Origin: Flavobacterium sp. M31R6
GTDB taxonomy: Bacteria; Bacteroidota; Bacteroidia; Flavobacteriales; Flavobacteriaceae
DNA length: 64,000 nucleotides
Direction of reading: 5' to 3'
Assembly: GCF_013284035.1 (NCBI RefSeq)
Contig: NZ_CP054141.1
Location: 1-64,000, forward strand
This document shows, piece after piece, positions 7,700 through 16,371 of this stretch (the first letter of the stretch is position 1; every line of letters begins with the position of its first letter). A program made the translations under genes and the position numbers. The notes beneath the pieces were generated by a model that worked only from the letters and a program-made list of their open reading frames with translations, made no database searches and was not told where the DNA came from.

Positions 7700-8677
7700 A
7701 TGAGAACGATACAATTTAGAGAGGCCATTTGTGAAGCAATGAGCGAAGAAATGCGTCGCGATGAGTCCATATACTTAATGGGTGAAGAGGTAGCAGAGTA
7801 TAATGGTGCCTACAAAGCATCTAAAGGAATGCTTGCCGAATTTGGTGAAAAAAGAGTAATTGACACGCCAATCGCCGAGCTTGGTTTTACTGGAATTGCA
7901 GTTGGATCTGCAATGAATGGATGTCGCCCGATCGTTGAGTATATGACTTTCAACTTTTGTTTGGTTGGAATTGATCAAATTATAAATAATGCTGCCAAAA
8001 TGCGTCAGATGACTGGTGGGCAGTTTAATGTGCCTATCGTTTTTCGTGGACCTACAGCTTCGGCAGGACAATTGGGAGCAACACACTCACAAGCAATCGA
8101 GAACTGGTTTGCCAATACTCCAGGGCTGAAAGTTGTGGTTCCATCCAATGTTTATGATGCCAAAGGTTTATTGAAATCGGCTATTCGTGATAATGACCCA
8201 GTCATTTTCATGGAATCAGAACAAATGTACGGTGATAAAGGAGAAGTTCCAGATGGTGAGTACACTATTCCAATTGGAGTTGCCGATATCAAACGTGAAG
8301 GAACGGATGTAACGATTGTTTCTTTCGGAAAAATTATCAAAGAAGCTTATATCGCTGCTGATGAATTGGCAAAAGAAGGTATTTCATGTGAAATAATTGA
8401 CTTGAGAACTGTTCGTCCAATGGATAAAGATGCGATTTTGACTTCGGTTAAAAAAACAAACCGTTTGGTAATTCTTGAGGAGGCTTGGCCTTTTGCAAGT
8501 GTATCTTCCGAGATTGCTTTCTTGGTTCAAGAACAAGCTTTTGATTTCCTTGATGCGCCAATACAACGTATCACAACTGCTGATACTCCAGCCCCATATT
8601 CTCCAGTACTATTGAAAGAATGGTTGCCAAATTCTGCAGATGTTGTGAAAGCGGTTAAGAAAGTATTATACAAATAA
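7700..8677 (+). CDS. pdhB: Pyruvate dehydrogenase E1 component, beta subunit
   Basis: A 325-aa transketolase-type beta subunit. It has the N-terminal REAICEAMSEEMRRDESIYLMGEEVAEYNGAYKASKG block, ThDP-pocket Glu region, RGPTASAGQLGATHSQ loop, and the C-terminal transketolase domain with DLRTVRPMDKDAI and IQRITTADTPAPYSP. With the alpha subunit (not in this window) it decarboxylates pyruvate and passes the acetyl group to E2. It is a single-gene unit here, closed by a strong terminator. A branched-chain keto-acid E1 beta is the alternative, but the sequence style fits PDH. Confidence 0.9.
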   Translation: MRTIQFREAICEAMSEEMRRDESIYLMGEEVAEYNGAYKASKGMLAEFGEKRVIDTPIAELGFTGIAVGSAMNGCRPIVEYMTFNFCLVGIDQIINNAAKMRQMTGGQFNVPIVFRGPTASAGQLGATHSQAIENWFANTPGLKVVVPSNVYDAKGLLKSAIRDNDPVIFMESEQMYGDKGEVPDGEYTIPIGVADIKREGTDVTIVSFGKIIKEAYIAADELAKEGISCEIIDLRTVRPMDKDAILTSVKKTNRLVILEEAWPFASVSSEIAFLVQEQAFDFLDAPIQRITTADTPAPYSPVLLKEWLPNSADVVKAVKKVLYK

Positions 8678-8697
8678 TTAATTGCATATAACTATTT

Positions 8698-8739
8698 AAA
8701 AAGCTTCATCAAGTCTCCAATTTGATGAAGCTTTTTTTT
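8698..8739 (+). terminator. Terminator after pdhB
   Basis: Stem AAGCTTCATCAA / TTGATGAAGCTT with a 9-nt loop and a run of eight T. The T-run ends only about 8 bp before the next ATG at 8747. Confidence 0.85.
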
Positions 8740-8746
8740 ATATATC

Positions 8747-11248
8747 ATGAAGAAAATCCTAACGGTTATTGTCTTGTTTTTATTTGCAGCTGCAAGCCAA
8801 ATTTTTGCTCAAACAAAAGTGAGTGGTATTGTTGTTGACAAATCCAAACAGCCTGTTCCATTTGCCAATGTAGTCTTTAAAAACTCCAGTACTGGAACTG
8901 TCACCAACGAAGATGGACGTTTTTATATGGAGTCCCCAAATACCTATACTACGTTAGTAATAAGCTCAGTTGGTTTTTCTGAAAAAGAAATCACCCTTAC
9001 CAAATCTGTCAATTATAATTTCACAATTGAATTAAGCGAACAGGAAAGCTTGAAAGAAGTGGTTGTCTATACGGGTAAAACTTCCAAAAAGAACAATCCG
9101 GCACTTGATATTCTGAGAAAAATTTGGGCAAAAAAGCGCAAAAATGGTCTTTATCAATTTGACCAATACCAAATGGAGAAGTATGAAAAAGTAGAATTTG
9201 ACATTAATTCTATTGATAGTGCCTATAGAAAACAAAAGATTTTCAAAGGCATGGAATTCATTTTCGACCATGTTGACACTTCAAAAGTAACGGGAAAAAC
9301 CTATTTGCCTATTTTTGTTAATGAAGCCTTGATAGATGTATATGGCGACAATAAAATTCCCAAAGTAAAAGAGATTACCAAAGCCAATAAAACTTCGGGT
9401 TTTGAAGGAAATCAGCAAATTTTATCTTTCATAAAAGATCTGTATTCTGATTATAATATCTACAATAATTACATTGCCTTATTTGACAAATCCTTTACCA
9501 GTCCTCTTTCAACAACAGGGATCGATGTTTATAATTATGTATTGAGAGACAGCGCCTATATTGATAAAAAATGGTGCTACAATATTGTTTTTTACCCAAG
9601 ACGAAAAAACGAACTGACTTTCAAAGGCGATTTTTGGGTGAATGATACCACATTTGCGATCAAAAAAATCAACATGGCCGTTACCAAAAGTGCCAACATC
9701 AACTGGGTAAAGGATATTTATGTCGAACAAGAATTTGATGTCTTGAACGATTCCATTTTTTTGTTGACCAAAGACTACCTGATGTCAGATTTTGCCGCTA
9801 ACAAAAAAGAAAAATCAAAAGGAGTCTACGGAAAGAGAACGACCTATTATCAAAATCACAAATTCAACATCGAAAAACCCGCTAAATTCTACAAGGAAGA
9901 AGTGAATTTTATCGACAATGAAGTTTACAAAAAAAGTGACGAATATTGGGAACAAAATCGTTTTGAAAAATTAACCAAAGACGAAGAAGGCGTTTATAAA
10001 ATGCTCGACACCTTGAACACGGTCCCCGCGTTTAAGAGACTTACCGACTTGGTAACAATACTCGCCAGTGGATACATAAATTATGAAGGATTTGATTTTG
10101 GCCCTATTTTCTCCAGCTTCGGATACAATGAGGTCGAGGGGTTCAGAATTCAATTGGGTGGGCGAACCTATTTTGGACCGAATGACACATGGCGCGTACA
10201 AGGATTTACTGCCTATGGCTTTCAAGATCAAAAATTCAAGTATGGTTTTGCTGGAAAATGGATGATTGAAAAGAAAAACCGAATTATTATTTCCGGAGGA
10301 AACAGGCGTGATATCGAACAGTTGGGAGCCAGCCTGACCACAACCAATGATATATTGGCCAGAAATTTTGGTTCTTCCGCCTTTTTCACAACGGGATCCA
10401 ACGGTAAATTAACCAATATAGGATTGACCAATGTCTATATTGCAATGGAACCTATAAAAAACTTGACCTTTCAAACGGGACTAACATACAAAACGCTGGA
10501 ATCGGCTTCGCCTGTTTTTAGTCTAGATTATTATACCACTTTACCCTCGGTGGCAAATCCTGCCGGTATTGTAAAAAGCACCACTACACAATCGGAGTTT
10601 AACATTCAAGCTGAGTACACACCCAATAGAAGAACTATTGCTTATGGTGTTGAAAGAAGCATAGCTAGCAGTCCATACACTACTTTATTTGTCAATTACA
10701 GTCAAGGTTACAAAGGAATTATCAATAGCGATTTTAATTATAAAAAAATCGAAATATATTACAAACAGCCTATCATTATTGGTCCGCTTGGTCGTACCAA
10801 TCTGATATTGGAACTTGGAAAAACTTTCGGCACAGTTCCTCTGGGATTGCTGAGCATTGTACCGGGTAACCAGACCTTTTTTACTATTGAGAATACCTTC
10901 AGTAATCTTAATTATTACGAATTTATCACTGATAAGTATGCTACATTTCAATGGAATCACGATTTCAACGGACGGTTATTTGCCAGAGTACCTTTTATGC
11001 GAAAACTAAATTGGAGAGAATTTGTAGGTGTAAAAGCCGCTTACGGAACCGTTTCGGATGCTAATAGAGCTATAAATGCTTCGGGAGTTGTCTATACGGC
11101 CCCCGAGAACCCATATTGGGAATACAACGTGGGAATTGGGAATATCTTTAAGGTGTTCCGATTGGATTTTTCTTGGAGAGGTAATTATCTTGACACACCA
11201 AATGCGAATAAATTTGCCGTAAAAGGCTCGTTTGGATTCTATTTCTAG
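8747..11248 (+). CDS. DUF5686 protein with CarboxypepD_reg-like N-terminal domain
   Basis: An 833-aa exported protein with a signal peptide (residues 1-21, ending IFAQ). A carboxypeptidase-regulatory-like beta domain follows (about 25-105; VSGIVVDKSKQPVPFANVVF, then NEDGRF, then SVGF and KEVVV), the plug-adjacent domain typical of Bacteroidota outer-membrane proteins. The remaining 700 residues match the DUF5686 family and end in a beta-barrel-like region with an aromatic terminal residue (GSFGFYF). Probably an outer-membrane barrel of unknown substrate. It starts directly after the pdhB terminator, leaving almost no space for its own promoter. Confidence 0.8.
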   Translation: MKKILTVIVLFLFAAASQIFAQTKVSGIVVDKSKQPVPFANVVFKNSSTGTVTNEDGRFYMESPNTYTTLVISSVGFSEKEITLTKSVNYNFTIELSEQESLKEVVVYTGKTSKKNNPALDILRKIWAKKRKNGLYQFDQYQMEKYEKVEFDINSIDSAYRKQKIFKGMEFIFDHVDTSKVTGKTYLPIFVNEALIDVYGDNKIPKVKEITKANKTSGFEGNQQILSFIKDLYSDYNIYNNYIALFDKSFTSPLSTTGIDVYNYVLRDSAYIDKKWCYNIVFYPRRKNELTFKGDFWVNDTTFAIKKINMAVTKSANINWVKDIYVEQEFDVLNDSIFLLTKDYLMSDFAANKKEKSKGVYGKRTTYYQNHKFNIEKPAKFYKEEVNFIDNEVYKKSDEYWEQNRFEKLTKDEEGVYKMLDTLNTVPAFKRLTDLVTILASGYINYEGFDFGPIFSSFGYNEVEGFRIQLGGRTYFGPNDTWRVQGFTAYGFQDQKFKYGFAGKWMIEKKNRIIISGGNRRDIEQLGASLTTTNDILARNFGSSAFFTTGSNGKLTNIGLTNVYIAMEPIKNLTFQTGLTYKTLESASPVFSLDYYTTLPSVANPAGIVKSTTTQSEFNIQAEYTPNRRTIAYGVERSIASSPYTTLFVNYSQGYKGIINSDFNYKKIEIYYKQPIIIGPLGRTNLILELGKTFGTVPLGLLSIVPGNQTFFTIENTFSNLNYYEFITDKYATFQWNHDFNGRLFARVPFMRKLNWREFVGVKAAYGTVSDANRAINASGVVYTAPENPYWEYNVGIGNIFKVFRLDFSWRGNYLDTPNANKFAVKGSFGFYF

Positions 11249-11312
11249 AAGCTTAATCCAGCACACGAGGCTGAAAGCCGAACTGGCGAAGCAATCCATT
11301 ACAAGCTTAATC

Positions 11313-11405
11313 AAAAACTGCTATTTTTGTAAAAAAGTAAAAAGAGTCCCGATAGCTATCGGGATTGGTCGCTTTTTTACTTTCACAAAAATTAGCAGTT
11401 TTTTT
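11313..11405. repeat. Long imperfect inverted repeat with CCCGATAGCTATCGGG core
   Basis: A 93-bp near-palindrome. Outer arms are AAAAACTGCTA and TTAGCAGTTTTT, middle arms are A/T-rich (TTTTTGT.AAAAAAGT against ACTTT.ACAAAAA), and the core is the perfect palindrome CCCGATAGCTATCGGG. It separates the DUF5686 gene from the glycosylase gene. The T-run on the plus strand could also terminate transcription. A related CCCGATAGTACTCGGG motif occurs at about 18553-18568. Confidence 0.75.
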
Positions 11406-11446
11406 CATAAGGCTTTTCATTTCTATCTGGGCTAAAAAATCCAATC

Positions 11447-12046
11447 ATGCAACAAGCTATCGATTATCTTTTTCAAAAAGATTCCATATTCAAACACATT
11501 ATAGACACTTACGGATTACCAACAATCCCAAAAAGACCTCAAGGATTTGAAACTTTGGTGCTATTAATTCTAGAACAGCAAGTCTCCATAGATTCGGCGA
11601 AAGCCACATTTATAAAAATCAAAGCACACGCAACTTGTAATCCCGAAACGATGTCTGTTTTGTCAGACGAAGAATTTAGAGCTTTGGGAGTAAGCCGTCA
11701 AAAAACCAATTATATAAAAATATTAGCCCAAGCTGTCCTAAATAAAGATCTTGATATTGAAGGTTTAGCAGCAAAATCAGCGCAACAAGTTCGGGAAGAG
11801 TTAATCAAATTAAAGGGAATCGGAAATTGGACAATCGATATTTACCTAATGTTTTGCCTTCAAGAACCTGATTTAATTCCATTAGGCGACATTGCGGTAG
11901 TGAATACTATTAAAGAATTACTCGACATTCATGACAAACAAGAAATGGAAATTCACACGGAACAATGGAGTCCATACCGGTCTTATGCAACATTTTTGCT
12001 TTGGCATTATTATCTAAAAAAGCGTAAACGAACAATTGTTTATTAA
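11447..12046 (+). CDS. DNA-3-methyladenine glycosylase II-type (AlkA/HhH-GPD) protein
   Basis: A 199-aa helix-hairpin-helix DNA glycosylase that removes alkylated bases by hydrolysing the N-glycosidic bond. The HhH-GPD region is about residues 110-160: LIKLKGIGNWTIDIYLMFCL, with the catalytic aspartate in IPLGDIAV. The upstream LLILEQQVSIDSAKATF helix is the usual AlkA active-site region. It is shorter than E. coli AlkA (282 aa) because it lacks the N-terminal TBP-like domain, as in many Bacteroidota versions. Confidence 0.88.
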   Translation: MQQAIDYLFQKDSIFKHIIDTYGLPTIPKRPQGFETLVLLILEQQVSIDSAKATFIKIKAHATCNPETMSVLSDEEFRALGVSRQKTNYIKILAQAVLNKDLDIEGLAAKSAQQVREELIKLKGIGNWTIDIYLMFCLQEPDLIPLGDIAVVNTIKELLDIHDKQEMEIHTEQWSPYRSYATFLLWHYYLKKRKRTIVY

Positions 12047-12093
12047 AAGCATATTTTAACGAAAACGTTATAGTTATATATTGCTTTTTTTTA

Positions 12094-12123
12094 TTGTAAA
12101 AAACTATTGTTTGCTTACTTTTG
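12094..12123 (+). promoter_or_regulatory. Promoter of ppa
   Basis: TTG (12094-12096), 19-bp spacer, TACTTTTG (12116-12123): a full match to the flavobacterial TTG-N17-23-TAnnTTTG promoter, ending 35 bp upstream of the ppa ATG. Confidence 0.75.
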
Positions 12124-12158
12124 CAGTCGTTAATAAATTAAGAAAAGATAAAAGAATA

Positions 12159-12689
12159 ATGACTGCAGACAAATTAAAAACTTTTGATGTATTAATTGAA
12201 ATACCAAGAGGAAGTAGAAATAAATACGAGTACGATTTTGCCATAAAAAGAATGCGTTTTGATAGAATGTTATTCTCTTCTATGATGTACCCAGCTGATT
12301 ATGGTTTCATTCCTGAAACTTTAGCTTTGGATGGTGACCCATTAGACGTTTTGGTATTGGTAAACGAACCTACTTTCCCTGGTTGTGTAATGGAAGTAAA
12401 ACCTATTGGAGTATTCCACATGGCTGATGACAAAGGGCCAGACGAAAAAGTAATCTGTGTACCGGTTTCTGATCCAATCTGGAATTCATTAGAAAACCTT
12501 TCTGACATCAATCCACACTTATTGAAAGAAATCGAGCATTTCTTCCAAGTTTACAAAGATCTTGAAAACAAGCAAGTAGATGTTGAAGGTTGGGGGGATG
12601 TAAACGAAGCGTATGCCATTATTAAAGAATGTACAGAACGTTTCGATCAAATAGAAAATAAACCAGCAGGATTATTTAGTATTAAATAA
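12159..12689 (+). CDS. ppa: Inorganic pyrophosphatase (soluble, family I)
   Basis: A 176-aa family I pyrophosphatase that hydrolyses PPi to two phosphates using Mg2+. The signature DGDPLDVLVL supplies metal-binding aspartates; IEIPRGSRNKYEYD, YPADYGFIPETLA and the C-terminal WGDVNEAYAIIKE are also typical. The start is the ATG of MTADKLKTF. The frame runs on upstream to 12081, but that would include the promoter. A membrane pyrophosphatase follows 110 bp downstream, so both PPi-using systems are neighbours. Confidence 0.95.
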   Translation: MTADKLKTFDVLIEIPRGSRNKYEYDFAIKRMRFDRMLFSSMMYPADYGFIPETLALDGDPLDVLVLVNEPTFPGCVMEVKPIGVFHMADDKGPDEKVICVPVSDPIWNSLENLSDINPHLLKEIEHFFQVYKDLENKQVDVEGWGDVNEAYAIIKECTERFDQIENKPAGLFSIK

Positions 12690-12710
12690 TTTTAGCCTCC
12701 AAATTTTATA

Positions 12711-12748
12711 AAAAAAGCAATACTCTTCAATGAGTGTTGCTTTTTTTG
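12711..12748 (+). terminator. Terminator after ppa
   Basis: Stem GCAATACTC / GAGTGTTGC (one G-U pair) flanked by A-run and T-run. It separates ppa from the membrane pyrophosphatase gene. Confidence 0.8.
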
Positions 12749-12801
12749 TTTAAATTGCTATCGATTAAAATTTTATACTAACAAACCAAAAAGAATATTT
12801 T

Positions 12802-15387
12802 ATGAATTCAATTATGATTTATGTGCCAATTTTTATGGCAATAATAGGGCTTATTTTTATGGCTATCAAAAGATCGTGGGTGTTAAAGCAGGATTCTGGA
12901 GATGGTAAAATGAAAGAGATATCAGATCACATATATGAAGGCGCTTTGGCTTTCTTAAAGGCAGAATACCGATTATTGGCTGTCTTTGTATTAATCGCAA
13001 GTATTGTATTGGCAGGAATCACTTTTATTCCTGGAGTTAAAACAAATATATTAATAGTCGTTGCATTTGTGTTCGGAGCATTTTTCTCAGCATTGGCAGG
13101 GAATATGGGAATGAAGATCGCAACAAAAACCAATGTAAGAACTACTCAAGCCGCTCGTACGAGCTTACCACAAGCTTTGAAAGTTTCTTTTGGCGGTGGA
13201 ACTGTAATGGGATTAGGCGTAGCCGGTTTAGCTGTATTAGGGTTAACCGGTTTTTTTATTGTTTTCTTCCAAATCTTCATGAAAGGACAATGGACTTCAA
13301 CAGAAGATATGACAGTTGTTTTAGAAACATTGGCTGGGTTCTCTCTTGGAGCTGAATCTATCGCTTTATTTGCTCGTGTGGGTGGAGGAATTTACACCAA
13401 AGCGGCCGATGTAGGTGCCGATTTAGTAGGTAAAGTTGAAGCAGGGATTCCTGAAGATGACCCTCGTAATCCTGCTACAATTGCAGATAACGTAGGAGAT
13501 AATGTTGGTGACGTTGCCGGAATGGGTGCCGACTTATTTGGATCGTATGTAGCAACCGTTCTTGCGGCAATGGTACTTGGAAATTATGTTATCAAAGATA
13601 TGGGTGGAAACATTCAAGATGCTTTTGGCGGAATAGGACCAATTTTATTACCTATGGCTATTGCTGGTTTTGGAATTTTGTTTTCAATCATTGGAACGAT
13701 GCTAGTTAAGATTACGGATGAGAATGCCAAAGAAGCACAAGTTCAAAAAGCTTTGAATATTGGAAACTGGGTTTCTATCGTTTTAACGGCTATCTCTTGT
13801 TACTTCTTAGTCCAATATATGCTTCCTGAAACAATGAGCATGACTTTCTTTGGTGAAGGGTCAATGGATATTTCATCGATGCGTGTTTTTTATGCTACGC
13901 TTATTGGACTTATTGTGGGTGGAGCTATTTCATCTGTAACTGAATATTATACAGGTTTAGGAACAAAACCAGTTATGGCTATTGTTCAAAAATCAAGTAC
14001 GGGTGCTGGAACAAATGTAATTGCTGGATTGGCAACAGGGATGATTTCTACTTTCCCAACTGTATTATTGTTCGCGGCAGCGATTTGGTCTTCTTATGCT
14101 TTAGCAGGATTTTATGGCGTTGCATTAGCAGCTTCAGCAATGATGGCAACTACAGCAATGCAATTGGCAATCGATGCTTTTGGGCCTATATCTGACAATG
14201 CTGGTGGAATTGCCGAAATGAGCGAATTACCAAAAGAAGTCCGTACCAGAACCGATATTTTGGATTCAGTTGGAAATACAACAGCAGCAACAGGTAAAGG
14301 TTTTGCCATTGCTTCAGCAGCTTTGACTTCTTTGGCTTTATTTGCAGCCTATGTAACTTTTACTGGAATTGACGGAATTAATATTTTTAAAGCGCCGGTT
14401 TTAGCGATGCTTTTTGTTGGAGGAATGATACCTGTAGTTTTCTCAGCTTTGGCGATGAATTCAGTTGGAAAAGCAGCGATGGACATGGTGTACGAAGTAC
14501 GTCGTCAGTTCAAAGAAATTCCAGGAATTATGGAAGGAACCGGAAAACCGGAATATGCCAAATGTGTTGACATTTCGACTAAAGCAGCTTTACGCGAAAT
14601 GATGTTGCCGGGTATTTTAACGATTGGTTTCCCAATTGCAATTGTACTTTTAGGAAAGTTAGTGTACGGAGATAACAATCAATTAATTGCCGAAATGTTA
14701 GGCGGTTATATGGCCGGAGTTACTGTTTCTGGAGTACTTTGGGCAGTTTTCCAGAACAATGCCGGAGGTGCTTGGGACAATGCCAAAAAATCATTTGAAG
14801 CTGGCGTTATGATTAATGGTGAAATGACTTACAAAGGATCTGATGCTCACAAAGCAGCGGTTACGGGAGATACTGTTGGAGATCCATTCAAAGATACTTC
14901 TGGACCATCAATGAACATCTTGATCAAATTAACGTGCTTGATTGGATTGGTAATGGCTCCAATTTTAGGAAGCGGAAGCAGTACTATTGATGCAAAAGGA
15001 GCTTGTTGTGAAAAGAAAGAAATCATGATGAAAAAATGCGTCATGAAAGAAAGTTCAATGATGATGGGAAAATGCGACATGTCTAAATGTGCAAAAATGA
15101 CCAAAGAAGAATGTGCAAAAATGTGCGACAGTCTAAAATGTACTCCTGAGCAAAAAGAAATGTGTTTGTCTCATTATGATAAAAACGGGAAATTTGTTGC
15201 ACCTAAAGGAAAAGCTTGTTGCGCTAAAAAGCCAATGTCAATGAAGAATGAAATTAGAATTGAAAAAACAAATCTTGACGGAAAAGTAAGTGCTACTGTT
15301 ACCACAACGGTAAATGGTACTGAAGTTGTTCAGAAATTTGAAGGAACAGATGCTGAAGTTCAAGCTCATATTGATGCTGTGAAATAA
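12802..15387 (+). CDS. hppA: Membrane (ion-translocating) pyrophosphatase with Met/Cys-rich C-terminal extension
   Basis: An 861-aa polytopic pump that couples PPi hydrolysis to H+ or Na+ export. The family signature DVGADLVGKVE starts near residue 203, with the following DNVGDNVGDVAGMGADLFGSY block. GNTTAATGKG near 490 has Ala at the position linked to K+-dependence. The canonical protein ends near residue 723 (LVMAPILGSGS). About 138 further residues follow. They contain eleven Cys and a dozen Met in CC, MxxxC and KxC patterns between residues 734 and 813, then a small beta-like segment (KVSATVTTTVNGTEVV). I know no function for this tail; metal binding is an inference. The ion (Na+ or H+) cannot be fixed here. 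Confidence 0.93.
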   Translation: MNSIMIYVPIFMAIIGLIFMAIKRSWVLKQDSGDGKMKEISDHIYEGALAFLKAEYRLLAVFVLIASIVLAGITFIPGVKTNILIVVAFVFGAFFSALAGNMGMKIATKTNVRTTQAARTSLPQALKVSFGGGTVMGLGVAGLAVLGLTGFFIVFFQIFMKGQWTSTEDMTVVLETLAGFSLGAESIALFARVGGGIYTKAADVGADLVGKVEAGIPEDDPRNPATIADNVGDNVGDVAGMGADLFGSYVATVLAAMVLGNYVIKDMGGNIQDAFGGIGPILLPMAIAGFGILFSIIGTMLVKITDENAKEAQVQKALNIGNWVSIVLTAISCYFLVQYMLPETMSMTFFGEGSMDISSMRVFYATLIGLIVGGAISSVTEYYTGLGTKPVMAIVQKSSTGAGTNVIAGLATGMISTFPTVLLFAAAIWSSYALAGFYGVALAASAMMATTAMQLAIDAFGPISDNAGGIAEMSELPKEVRTRTDILDSVGNTTAATGKGFAIASAALTSLALFAAYVTFTGIDGINIFKAPVLAMLFVGGMIPVVFSALAMNSVGKAAMDMVYEVRRQFKEIPGIMEGTGKPEYAKCVDISTKAALREMMLPGILTIGFPIAIVLLGKLVYGDNNQLIAEMLGGYMAGVTVSGVLWAVFQNNAGGAWDNAKKSFEAGVMINGEMTYKGSDAHKAAVTGDTVGDPFKDTSGPSMNILIKLTCLIGLVMAPILGSGSSTIDAKGACCEKKEIMMKKCVMKESSMMMGKCDMSKCAKMTKEECAKMCDSLKCTPEQKEMCLSHYDKNGKFVAPKGKACCAKKPMSMKNEIRIEKTNLDGKVSATVTTTVNGTEVVQKFEGTDAEVQAHIDAVK

Positions 15388-15407
15388 AAGCATCCGAATA
15401 TATTAAA

Positions 15408-15440
15408 CAAAAAATGCCTCGAAGTTTCGAGGCATTTTTT
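15408..15440. terminator. Bidirectional terminator between hppA and the deoxynucleoside kinase gene
   Basis: ATGCCTCGAA / TTCGAGGCAT stem with A-run and T-run on either side, between convergent genes. Confidence 0.85.
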
Positions 15441-15475
15441 TATATGTATAAATTTTAAAAAATATTTTTATCTTT

Positions 15476-16090
15476 TTAAAACAACCCATTCAGTTCGGCA
15501 TCAATTCGATTGATGATATTTCCTAAGTCTTCTGGATTATCAACAAAATTAATATTATCAACATCAATAATCATGATTTTCCCTTTGTTGTAAGTATGAA
15601 CCCAAGCTTCATATCGCTCGTTAAGACGGCTTAAATAGTCAATCGAAATAGTGTTTTCGTATTCGCGGCCACGCTTATGAATTTGCCCCACTAAATTTGG
15701 AATAGAGCTTCTTAAATAGATTAGCAAATCCGGTGCTTTCACAAGAGATTCCATCAATTCAAAAAGAGAAGAATAGTTTTCAAAATCACGATGTGTCATC
15801 AATCCCATAGCATAAAGATTGGGAGCAAAAATATGGGCATCTTCATAAATAGTTCTATCCTGAATTATTTTTTTCCCACTTTCACGGATTTGCATTACTT
15901 GACGAAAACGGCTATTCAAGAAATAAATTTGCAGATTAAACGACCAACGTTCCATTTGATGGTAAAAATCATCGAGATAAGGATTGTCAACTACTTCTTC
16001 AAAATGAGGTTCCCATTTAAAATGTTTGGCTAACAAACGGGTTAATGTTGTTTTTCCAGATCCTATGTTTCCTGCTATAGCTATGTGCAT
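15476..16090 (-). CDS. Deoxynucleoside kinase
   Basis: A 204-aa P-loop kinase of the dCK/dGK/TK2-like family that phosphorylates deoxynucleosides for salvage. The Walker A motif GNIGSGKTT is at residues 7-15, the substrate-binding Glu is in HFEEVVDNPYLDDFY, the DR(S/T) motif is QDRTIYEDAHIF, and the Arg-rich LID is KRGREYEN. Which deoxynucleoside it prefers cannot be read from sequence alone. It stands alone between two terminators. Confidence 0.88.
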   Translation of the reverse strand: MHIAIAGNIGSGKTTLTRLLAKHFKWEPHFEEVVDNPYLDDFYHQMERWSFNLQIYFLNSRFRQVMQIRESGKKIIQDRTIYEDAHIFAPNLYAMGLMTHRDFENYSSLFELMESLVKAPDLLIYLRSSIPNLVGQIHKRGREYENTISIDYLSRLNERYEAWVHTYNKGKIMIIDVDNINFVDNPEDLGNIINRIDAELNGLF

Positions 16091-16314
16091 TATAGTATTG
16101 AGATTTTAGTTTTGGTATATTTGAGGTTGTAAAAATAGATAAAATTTAGTCTTAGCAATAGTATTTCAACAATGATTTTTCAAAAATTAAATCTACATTT
16201 AACAAACGCAAACATATAGGTTTTATTCCTTCATGCAGTGCTTTTCTCCAAAAAACCAAGTATTCCTTTTTGAATAAATGACAGCAAAAAATTTCAATCA
16301 GATATCCAATAAAT

Positions 16315-16354
16315 TAAAAAAGCAGAATATCACAACCTAGATACTCTGCTTTTT
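16315..16354 (-). terminator. Terminator of the first tail-specific protease gene
   Basis: AAAAAGCAGA, mismatch, TATC / GATA, mismatch, TCTGCTTTTT. It ends 18 bp past the stop codon of the gene at 16372 and has a T-run on the minus strand. Confidence 0.7.
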
Positions 16355-16371
16355 ATCTTCAAATTTGCCTT

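Noticed and set aside
12081..12158. An N-terminal extension of the soluble pyrophosphatase
   Set aside because: It would include the full promoter at 12094-12123 and has no resemblance to family N-termini.
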